Of a DNA stretch of 8,027 nucleotides, positions 1 through 5,139 are shown one piece after another. The notes beneath the pieces were generated by a model. That model saw only the letters and a program-made list of their open reading frames with translations, was not told the origin of the DNA and made no database searches. Made by a program: the position numbers and the translations under genes. Each line of letters begins with the position of its first letter. The stretch's first letter is position 1. Source of the stretch: an uncultured Fastidiosipila sp. (lineage in GTDB: Bacteria > Bacillota > Clostridia > Saccharofermentanales > Fastidiosipilaceae); the NCBI GenBank assembly GCA_938014865.1, contig CALLQJ010000207.1, forward strand, positions 1 through 8,027. Reading direction: 5' to 3'.

Positions 1-2
1 AG

Positions 3-1676
3 GGACGGGTCCTGAGCAGCGGCGGGCCGAAGGCGTGGCGTGAAGGCTTCGTTTTTGCCTTTTTTCTGCTCAGCCTCCTCGTTTTGCTGCGCTATATCTG
101 GGGGCCGTCTGCCGCCTTTATTCATTCGGATTCGACGGATACCATTTTATGGGCGCAGGCGTCCTTGCAAGCCGGGCGGAGTCTGGATCCGGCCTTTCAC
201 TATGCGGGGCTGCTGCCCTTCGGGGCCAATCTCTGGTACATCCCGATGCTGGCGGCAGCGGGCCTGAGTGTAAAGGTGCAGCTTTGGGGGCTTACAATTT
301 TTCTGCTGCTCTTTGCTGCGAGTATCTATTTCTTTTTTCGGGCCTTGCCCCTCAGCCGGGGACAGGCCGCGGCGGCATCTGCCGTTTCTTTGCTCTTCTT
401 TTCCGGCAGCGATAAGCTCCGGGAAATTTTCTGGGGCCATGTTATTTATTACAGTCTGGGCTTGTTTTTTCTGGCCTTGGGGCTGGGCCTTATCTTCAGG
501 ATCCGGCAAAAAGAAGCGAAACAATGCATCCCTTGCTATCTGCTGCTGAGCTTGCTTTGCGTCGGCGCCGGCACGGACGGGGTGCAGATGGCGGCGGTCT
601 TTTTCCTCCCGCTTGCGGCCGGGCTTGTGCTCGAGCTGCTTTTAAGTGAGGACCGGGCGGAATTTTTGCGCCTGCGCGATAAAAATGTTGTTCTCTTGAT
701 CAGCCTGACGGGCGGGACGGCGATCGGTTTTATTGTCTTGAGTGTTATGCGCCGCGGCGGGGTCAGGGCCGGCTATGCCGATGCGTATTCGAGCTGGTCA
801 AACTCGGCGGAATGGACGGAGCATTTTCTGAAAATCATCCCTGATTTTTTTAATCTGACGGGCGCTTCGGTACATAATGAATACATTCATATGGTGAGCC
901 CGCGTTCTTTCGGGCTGATGCTTTTGATTTTCAGCGCCTTATTGATTTTATTTCTGCCTTTGGCGGGGCTTTTCTTCTACCGGAAAATAAGAAATCAGAA
1001 TACGAAACTCCTGCTTCTCGTGCACACGGTGAATGCGGGGATTATTCTTTTCCTTTATATTTTCGGCAAGCTGGGGGCGGCCAACTGGCGTCTGATCCCG
1101 CTTCTGGGAAGCGGCCTCTGGGCGGCGATCGCCTTGTGTTTTGAGCTTCTGAGAACGCCTTCCGCACGCGAGCTCCGGGGCGATGCTGCAAGACGTCTCA
1201 AGCCGCGGGAACGTCCCGCTTTCCGGGCCGGGTTTTTGCTGCTGCTGGTGCTGGGGCTTACGGCGCTGGTGAACGTCTTTCATGTGCTGACGATCCGGCC
1301 GGAGGATGCGCCGAACTATGAGCAGCGGCAGACGGATCTGGCCTTTATGGAAGAGCATGATCTCAACTACGGCTTTGCGACATTCTGGAATGCCAATGTC
1401 TATACCTTGCTTTCGGACGAGGAGGTCAGGGTGCGCGATATTACCGCGGATGAAAAAGGGATTAAGATGCGGCCTTATCAGAACCGGGACAGCTGGTTTG
1501 AAAAGCAGGACGGCATTGCGCATTATTTTCTCCTGCTGACGGACAAGGAATTCGGCGAGCTCCGGCAGTCTCCCGAGTGGCCCGAACTTGAGGCGATTCT
1601 GCTTTCCGAAGCCAGAGCGGGCCGCCATAATTTCCTGATTTTTGACGAGGCTCTGCTTCCGCATCTTCAGTCCTAG
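3..1676 (+). CDS. Polytopic membrane protein, possibly GT-C glycosyltransferase-like (5' partial)
   Basis: The reading frame is open from the left edge to the TAG at 1674-1676, giving 557 visible codons with no start that has a convincing ribosome binding site, so the gene begins outside the window. The visible protein has a first membrane segment at once (FVFAFFLLSLLVLLRYIW), then a polar stretch with HSDSTDTILWAQ, then roughly ten more hydrophobic segments up to about base 1290. The last 125 or so residues are soluble and include YGFATFWNANVYTLLSD. An acidic polar loop after the first helix, many helices and a soluble C-terminal domain is the general plan of GT-C glycosyltransferases that use polyprenyl-phosphate sugars. 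I infer only that resemblance, since I recognise no diagnostic family motif. It could equally be an uncharacterised envelope or polymer-assembly protein. The next gene has its own leader and lies 145 bases away, so cotranscription is not evident. Confidence 0.75.
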   Translation, partial: GRVLSSGGPKAWREGFVFAFFLLSLLVLLRYIWGPSAAFIHSDSTDTILWAQASLQAGRSLDPAFHYAGLLPFGANLWYIPMLAAAGLSVKVQLWGLTIFLLLFAASIYFFFRALPLSRGQAAAASAVSLLFFSGSDKLREIFWGHVIYYSLGLFFLALGLGLIFRIRQKEAKQCIPCYLLLSLLCVGAGTDGVQMAAVFFLPLAAGLVLELLLSEDRAEFLRLRDKNVVLLISLTGGTAIGFIVLSVMRRGGVRAGYADAYSSWSNSAEWTEHFLKIIPDFFNLTGASVHNEYIHMVSPRSFGLMLLIFSALLILFLPLAGLFFYRKIRNQNTKLLLLVHTVNAGIILFLYIFGKLGAANWRLIPLLGSGLWAAIALCFELLRTPSARELRGDAARRLKPRERPAFRAGFLLLLVLGLTALVNVFHVLTIRPEDAPNYEQRQTDLAFMEEHDLNYGFATFWNANVYTLLSDEEVRVRDITADEKGIKMRPYQNRDSWFEKQDGIAHYFLLLTDKEFGELRQSPEWPELEAILLSEARAGRHNFLIFDEALLPHLQS

Positions 1677-1763
1677 AGCCTTTGCGGGCCTTTGCTCTTT
1701 CGGCAAAACGTACAAATCACACGGAAAAGGGGACGGGCTTTTGTTAAGATAATAAGCAGATCC

Positions 1764-1790
1764 TTCTTATCGGATTTCGAGCGATAAGAA
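1764..1790. promoter_or_regulatory. Perfect 9+9 bp inverted repeat in the desulfoferrodoxin leader
   Basis: TTCTTATCG at 1764-1772 is matched exactly by its reverse complement CGATAAGAA at 1782-1790, with a 9-base spacer. Half-site centres are 18 bp apart. The repeat ends 31 bases before the desulfoferrodoxin start codon. A weak promoter-like pair, TTGTTA at 1741-1746 and TCTTAT at 1765-1770 (18-base spacer), would put the left half-site on the -10 element, as expected for a repressor operator. It could instead form a hairpin in the 5' leader RNA. It does not match the PerR box as I know it. Confidence 0.55.
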
Positions 1791-1821
1791 TATTTAAAGG
1801 AGATTTCGGAAGGAGTACAGA

Positions 1822-2199
1822 ATGAAGAAATATCGTTTTTTTGAATGTCAGGTATGCGGTACGGCTGCTGAGCTGCTCTATGAGAGCGACGGCAATCTGG
1901 TCTGCTGCGGCGAAGAAATGAAAGAATTGGAAGCTGGCACGACAGACGCTGCCAAAGAGAAACATGTGCCTGAAGTAAAGCGTGAAGGCAATGAAGTGAA
2001 GGTTCAGGTCGGAAGCGTTCCGCATCCGATGGAAGACGATCACTATATCGTGCTCATCACCTGCGTTCAGGGCAACAAGGTGCAGCGCGTAGACCTCAAT
2101 CCGGGCGAAGAGCCGAAAGCGAGCTTTACCGTGGAAGACGGTCCCTGCGAGATTTATGAATACTGCAACAAGCATGGTCTGTGGAAAACAGAAGCTTAA
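1822..2199 (+). CDS. dfx: Desulfoferrodoxin (two-iron superoxide reductase)
   Basis: The 125-residue product is full length for a class I superoxide reductase, which reduces superoxide to hydrogen peroxide in the cytoplasm of anaerobes without releasing oxygen. The N-terminal desulforedoxin-like domain has the four cysteines for centre I: C9 and C12 (CQVC), and C28 and C29 (VCCGEEM). The catalytic domain has the ligands for the square-pyramidal Fe(His)4(Cys) centre II: H48 in EKHVP, H68, H74, C115 and H118 (CNKHGLW). E46 and K47, just before H48, match the family's conserved Glu-Lys pair, and the Lys guides superoxide to the iron. All expected ligands are present, so the enzyme should be active. 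The start is supported by GGAAGGAG at 1808-1815, six bases upstream. It appears monocistronic, with a terminator behind it. Electrons would normally come from rubredoxin, and no rubredoxin gene is visible here. Confidence 0.97.
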   Translation: MKKYRFFECQVCGTAAELLYESDGNLVCCGEEMKELEAGTTDAAKEKHVPEVKREGNEVKVQVGSVPHPMEDDHYIVLITCVQGNKVQRVDLNPGEEPKASFTVEDGPCEIYEYCNKHGLWKTEA

Positions 2200-2214
2200 G
2201 TCTTGAGCTAATAT

Positions 2215-2236
2215 CGGGCCGCCTTTAAGCGGCCCG
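2215..2236. terminator. GC-rich hairpin downstream of desulfoferrodoxin
   Basis: CGGGCCGC at 2215-2222 pairs with GCGGCCCG at 2229-2236 around a 6-base loop, giving an 8-bp nearly all-GC stem 15 bases after the stop codon. No T-tract follows it, so alone it is not a standard intrinsic terminator. It probably stabilises the transcript end or acts with the second hairpin. Confidence 0.6.
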
Positions 2237-2242
2237 TCAGTA

Positions 2243-2276
2243 AAAGGCGGTTTTCTTTCGGGAAAGCCGCCTTTTT
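2243..2276. terminator. Bidirectional intrinsic terminator between convergent genes
   Basis: AAAGGCGG at 2243-2250 pairs with CCGCCTTT at 2267-2274. The stem continues inward through a T-G pair and TTTC/GAAA to a 6-base loop at 2256-2261, about 13 bp in all. On the + strand it ends in a run of five T (2272-2276). On the - strand the AAAA at 2242-2245 reads as a T-run after the stem. It lies between the desulfoferrodoxin stop (2199) and the end of the opposing LacI-family gene (2313), so it can serve both. Confidence 0.85.
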
Positions 2277-2312
2277 CTATCTTCTTTTCTTCTTTTAAGC
2301 CGAGCCCGGTGC

Positions 2313-3395
2313 TCAGTCCTCTTTGGCCTCATCCTTGGCCTCGTCGCCGCTCTCTTCGGCAAGACGCTCTTTGAGTTTTTGCCGGTACTGCATTTCGGGG
2401 AGCATGGATTTCATATAAAGATTAGGGAAGACATGCTGGCGGACGGGAATTTTCCGCTTCAGCAGGAGACGGCGCATCAGGGAAAAACCGGCCCTGAAGC
2501 TCAGCTCATAAGGCGAAAGATCCAAAAGAGCCGCCAGACGGTTATCCGCCAGGGCATCCTGCAGTTCCGGGCTGTTTCCGAAGCCGATGATGGCAGGCCC
2601 GCCTTCCTCCGGCGTCTTGTAGCGCTGCAGGGCAATGCGGGTGGCGTCTTCCGAATCGAGCACCACACAGCTCCCTTCGGGGAAGATCTCCGGAGCAAAG
2701 GCGCCTTTGTTTTGTTTGTAGACGGCTTTTTCCGGATAAAGAGCCCGGAGACTTTGAATCCCTAATTCAAAGCCCGGCAGGGAAAAAGCCCCTTCGCCGT
2801 CGATGCCGGCGGGGGATTCGTGGAAAATCAAGGCCTTGCGCTCCCGGTCAAAAAGCGGGACCAGTTCAGCGATCAGGTCATAGAGCATGGCATATTCATA
2901 ATCGATGACGCTAAGAGGGGAGAGTTCTTCGTCTTCTGCTGCGGCTAAAATCATCGGACAGCCGCGGCCCCGAAGCCTGGTCAGCTCCCGGCGCAGGATC
3001 TCGGGGACGCCGCCCAAGAGAATCAGGCCTTCTAAATCTTCTTCTTCTTCCCGGATCTTTTCTAAAAGTTCCGCGGCCTCGTCTAATTCGGAGTAGCCGT
3101 AATATTCCACCTGCATGGACTCGGAGGAAAAAAGATCCGCCGCTTCTTCGCAGGCGCCCAGCAGCTCATCCTGACAGCTTTCGGAGGCCTCTTCAGACGT
3201 AAATAAAACCAGCACGTGAGGCGCTTTTTCCTTGATGCCGGCAGCAAAACGATTCAGACTGTAGTGGGTCTCTTCTGCTACTTTCAAGACCTTCTGCCTT
3301 TTGCTCTCACTGACGCCGCTCTGGCCGTTGAGAACGCGGGAGACCGTTGCAATGGAAACGCCTGCCAGTCTGGCAATGTCTTTTATAGTCGTCAT
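2313..3395 (-). CDS. LacI-family transcriptional regulator
   Basis: The 360-residue product has the standard LacI/GalR plan. The N-terminal helix-turn-helix (MTTIKDIARLAGVS through TVSRVLNG, residues 1-24) is textbook. A periplasmic-binding-protein-like ligand domain follows from about residue 58 to 335. Its late landmarks are visible: GFGNSPEL (271-278) at the usual GFDDSP position, then LSPYELSFRAGFSLMRRLL (293-311). The effector is probably a sugar or sugar derivative, given the neighbouring YhcH-type gene, but it cannot be read from the sequence. The start is set at base 3395 because AAAGGAG (- strand, 3410-3404) lies eight bases upstream and the HTH begins two residues later. The open frame continues upstream to another ATG at 3491, but those 32 codons overlap the promoter. 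Oddities: the hinge reads YSLNRFAAGI where the family usually has YxPNxxARxL, and the C-terminus is a charged tail with two DEAK repeats. Confidence 0.95.
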   Translation of the reverse strand: MTTIKDIARLAGVSIATVSRVLNGQSGVSESKRQKVLKVAEETHYSLNRFAAGIKEKAPHVLVLFTSEEASESCQDELLGACEEAADLFSSESMQVEYYGYSELDEAAELLEKIREEEEDLEGLILLGGVPEILRRELTRLRGRGCPMILAAAEDEELSPLSVIDYEYAMLYDLIAELVPLFDRERKALIFHESPAGIDGEGAFSLPGFELGIQSLRALYPEKAVYKQNKGAFAPEIFPEGSCVVLDSEDATRIALQRYKTPEEGGPAIIGFGNSPELQDALADNRLAALLDLSPYELSFRAGFSLMRRLLLKRKIPVRQHVFPNLYMKSMLPEMQYRQKLKERLAEESGDEAKDEAKED

Positions 3396-3403
3396 CTCGA
3401 AAA

Positions 3404-3410
3404 CTCCTTT
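3404..3410 (-). promoter_or_regulatory. Ribosome binding site that fixes the LacI-family start
   Basis: Read on the - strand this is AAAGGAG, eight bases before the ATG at 3395-3393. It supports the shorter protein beginning MTTIKDIARL over the frame's upstream ATG at 3491, which has no such site. Confidence 0.85.
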
Positions 3411-3425
3411 CGTACTTTCATATAT

Positions 3426-3456
3426 AGTATAGTGCAAAATCGATAATTTTTTGTGC
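3426..3456 (-). promoter_or_regulatory. Candidate promoter and possible autoregulatory operator of the LacI-family gene
   Basis: On the - strand, TATACT (3431-3426) is a good -10 element, but no good -35 sits 16-18 bases upstream. The expected -35 region is occupied by an imperfect inverted repeat, GTGCAAAA at 3432-3439 against TTTTGTGC at 3449-3456 (6 of 8 positions pair), which contains the palindrome ATCGAT at 3439-3444. LacI-family operators often have a CG-containing symmetric core, so this is a plausible site for the regulator itself. The assignment is inference. Confidence 0.35.
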
Positions 3457-3629
3457 AGAAAGCAAAAAGAGCCGAGCCTGAAATTCCACAAATATTCTGA
3501 ATTTATTTATGTATTTTGTAAAAAGTCACGAAAAGCCCGGAAAAAGCAGCGGGGCCGGGAGGGTAAGAACTTCAGCCGGGATCGCGTATCAGATTTTACA
3601 GCCGGGGAGAAATTGTATTTTTCTGCGTT
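3457..3629. other. Intergenic stretch of the divergent LacI/YhcH pair
   Basis: This is the central part of the 310-base gap between the divergent genes. The left part is AT-rich (about 3480-3530). The right part is GC-rich and holds three same-direction GCCGGG(G)A words at 3554, 3575 and 3601. A short open frame at 3451-3633 has no ribosome binding site and no recognisable protein features, so I do not call it a gene. No riboswitch or small-RNA fold was recognised. Confidence 0.5.
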
Positions 3630-3658
3630 TTAGCAAGTCCGAAACGTGGTAGTATAGA
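3630..3658 (+). promoter_or_regulatory. Candidate sigma-A-type promoter of the YhcH-family gene
   Basis: TTAGCA at 3630-3635 (4 of 6 matches to TTGACA) and TATAGA at 3653-3658 (5 of 6 matches to TATAAT) are separated by exactly 17 bases. They lie about 50 bases upstream of the start codon. This is the best-spaced promoter pair seen in the window. Confidence 0.55.
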
Positions 3659-3705
3659 GTATATCCGCAGTCACTTTATGAAGAAATGAATCAGGAGGAG
3701 CGTCT

Positions 3706-4170
3706 ATGATTTATGATACCGTAGAACATTCTTCCCGCTATGATCAGGTGCATCCGAGGGTCGGGCAGCTGCTGCGTTACCTCAGAAGCCATGATTGGGA
3801 TGAATTCGGTGAAGGCAAAGTGGAGCTTGACGGAGGCAAGATTTTTTTCAGTATCTATGATAGTGAAACAAAAGACGACGACGAGCTGCACTATGAAGTG
3901 CACAAAGATTACATCGATATTCAATTTGTGCTCGAGGGCGAGGAGCTGCTTTATTACGGCAATCTGCCCGCCGATGCCGAAGAGATCGAAGCGGACGAAG
4001 AAGAAGATTATTACTATTTTGAGAAGCCGGAAACCAGGCTTTCGCATATTCATTTTTGTCCCGGTGAATTTATTATTCTCTTCCCGGGTGAGCTGCATGC
4101 TCCCGGCGGAATGACGGATCAGGGCAAGTGCACGGTCCGGAAATTTATCGGCAAAGTGTTAGCGGAGTGA
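3706..4170 (+). CDS. YhcH/YjgK/YiaL (DUF386, TabA-like) family protein
   Basis: The 154-residue product has the usual length of this beta-barrel, cupin-like family. E64, H66, D71 and Q73 lie in the signature YEVHKDYIDIQFVLEGEE (residues 63-80), and the second signature LFPGELHAPG (125-134) carries H131. These E/H/Q residues are the probable metal-binding site in the barrel. A late KCTVRKFIGKV strand (141-151) matches the family's KxVxKxxxKV end. Characterised relatives include E. coli YhcH/NanQ, linked to sialic-acid anomer interconversion, and TabA, linked to biofilm and toxin-antitoxin phenotypes. The true substrate here is unknown. AGGAGGAG at 3693-3700 is an excellent ribosome binding site five bases before the ATG. 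The divergent LacI-family gene suggests sugar-dependent control. No other sugar transport or catabolic gene is adjacent, since the gene is followed directly by a terminator, so it is a lone transcription unit. Confidence 0.93.
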   Translation: MIYDTVEHSSRYDQVHPRVGQLLRYLRSHDWDEFGEGKVELDGGKIFFSIYDSETKDDDELHYEVHKDYIDIQFVLEGEELLYYGNLPADAEEIEADEEEDYYYFEKPETRLSHIHFCPGEFIILFPGELHAPGGMTDQGKCTVRKFIGKVLAE

Positions 4171-4186
4171 GTGCCGGTTTAGGAGA

Positions 4187-4212
4187 CCGCCCGGAGGGGC
4201 GGCCTTTTTTTT
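4187..4212 (+). terminator. Intrinsic terminator of the YhcH-family gene
   Basis: CCGCCC at 4187-4192 pairs perfectly with GGGCGG at 4197-4202 around a GGAG loop. An uninterrupted run of eight T follows at 4205-4212. It begins 16 bases after the stop codon. Confidence 0.9.
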
Positions 4213-4253
4213 GCAGTTTTTTCATTTTTGAGCATAGCCCGTCATCTAAAAGA

Positions 4254-4269
4254 TATGATAAAATATAGA
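4254..4269 (+). promoter_or_regulatory. Candidate -10 region for the GNAT-SNF2 unit
   Basis: The AT-rich stretch has overlapping -10-like words: TATGAT (4254-4259), TAAAAT (4259-4264) and TATAGA (4264-4269). No convincing -35 lies 16-18 bases upstream of any of them. The nearest, TTGAGC at 4228-4233, is 20 bases from TATGAT. A promoter is expected here because a strong terminator precedes it and the next gene starts at 4338, but the exact element is uncertain. Confidence 0.35.
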
Positions 4270-4337
4270 GTAGCTTTTACGATGCAAACAGCGCTTGGGG
4301 GCGTTGCTTTTGCTTCTTTAAATGAAAGAGAGACGAT

Positions 4338-5117
4338 ATGTTTAAAACTTGTGCTCTGGACGAGATCCTTGCGTTTATGGAAGAGAATCCGGAACGCTAT
4401 TTTGATGAACGAGAAGAAATGGCCGACTACGAAGACGATGAGAGCGTGCTTGCGTATGCTTCGGAGGACTGCTATGTCATCAGCATCCCCGGCCGCCGCA
4501 AGATGCGTTTTCTGGTCCTGCCGAAAAAAGACCGCTTCGATCTGCAGGCTTTGGAAGATTTTGTAAATAAAAGAAGCGATAACTTTACGATGCAGATTAA
4601 CCTCGATGAGGGCGAAGCGTCGAGTCTGCGTTTTAATGAACCCTATGAGACGCACGGTCCGATCTACAGCCTTTACGCCGCCGAACTGCCGGAAGACAGC
4701 GGGGAGCGGACGGCCGGAGGCGATATCCGCAAGCTCAATAAATCCGACGGCCGCCTGGTCAGGCGTTTCGAGCAGGAGGACGGGCAGATGATGAGTCTGG
4801 ACCGGATTTTCCCGCTTCTGGTGGTCGATGAGATCGGCAGCATTCTGGCCTATTTCAATGAAAACAATCAGCTGGTCGCCTATGCGTCCTATATGCCGAC
4901 GGAATTTAAAGCGGCGGCCGTAGATGAAATTTATGTCCTGCCGGAATTCCGCGGGCAAGGCATCGGCACGACCCTGGCCCTGGCCATGCTTGAAGCCGCT
5001 CTGGACGAATACGGCGCCTGTTACTGGCCCGTAGCCGAATCCGATGAAGCCGTGAGTACGGCGGAGGCGGCCGGCTTCCGTCAGGTGGCGGAACGCATGA
5101 CCGCCGAAACCTTCTGA
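4338..5117 (+). CDS. GNAT-family N-acetyltransferase with an unrecognised N-terminal half
   Basis: The 259-residue product has a GNAT fold in its C-terminal half. Motif A is clear: VDEIYVLPEFRGQGIG (195-210) followed by a Leu/Ala-rich helix (TTLALAMLEAAL), with R205-G206-Q207-G208-I209-G210 as the acetyl-CoA pyrophosphate loop. A motif-B-like end (VAESDEAVSTAEAAGFRQV, 232-250) follows. Residues 1-125 are acidic, with strand-like stretches (CYVISIPGRRKMRFLVL, 45-61), and I cannot assign them. They might be a degenerate second GNAT lobe. The acceptor substrate is unknown: it could be a small molecule, an antibiotic or a protein lysine. The ATG at 4338 is the first possible start because an in-frame TGA lies at 4323-4325, and only a weak GA-rich ribosome binding site precedes it. 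The SNF2 gene starts 22 bases after its stop, so the two are probably cotranscribed. Confidence 0.88.
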   Translation: MFKTCALDEILAFMEENPERYFDEREEMADYEDDESVLAYASEDCYVISIPGRRKMRFLVLPKKDRFDLQALEDFVNKRSDNFTMQINLDEGEASSLRFNEPYETHGPIYSLYAAELPEDSGERTAGGDIRKLNKSDGRLVRRFEQEDGQMMSLDRIFPLLVVDEIGSILAYFNENNQLVAYASYMPTEFKAAAVDEIYVLPEFRGQGIGTTLALAMLEAALDEYGACYWPVAESDEAVSTAEAAGFRQVAERMTAETF

Positions 5118-5126
5118 TCGAAGGCC

Positions 5127-5133
5127 GGTGAGG
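5127..5133 (+). promoter_or_regulatory. Ribosome binding site deciding the SNF2 start
   Basis: GGTGAGG at 5127-5133 lies directly against an in-frame ATG at 5134 but six bases before a second in-frame ATG at 5140. Normal spacing favours the second ATG as the start. The difference is only two residues. Confidence 0.6.
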
Positions 5134-5139
5134 ATGAAC

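Noticed and set aside
84..86. TTG at 84 as start of the membrane-protein gene
   Set aside because: The frame is open further left and the residues before it complete the first membrane helix, so the true start is outside the window.
1675..1707. Possible terminator after the membrane-protein gene (AGAGC/GCTCT and TTTGC/GCAAA short stems)
   Set aside because: The stems are only 5 bp, mutually exclusive, and not followed by a convincing T-tract.
948..1715. 255-codon open frame on the - strand
   Set aside because: It is a shadow of the membrane-protein gene. The product is Arg/Gln-rich with no membrane segments or domain, and no ribosome binding site is present.
3396..3491. 32-codon N-terminal extension of the LacI-family protein to an ATG at 3491
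   Set aside because: It has no ribosome binding site, would run through the promoter, and puts unrelated residues before a helix-turn-helix that is normally at the very N-terminus.
3793..4020. Very acidic stretch in the YhcH-family protein (residues 92-101) as a sign of an unusual function
   Set aside because: This loop is variable and often acidic in the family, and both signature motifs are intact.
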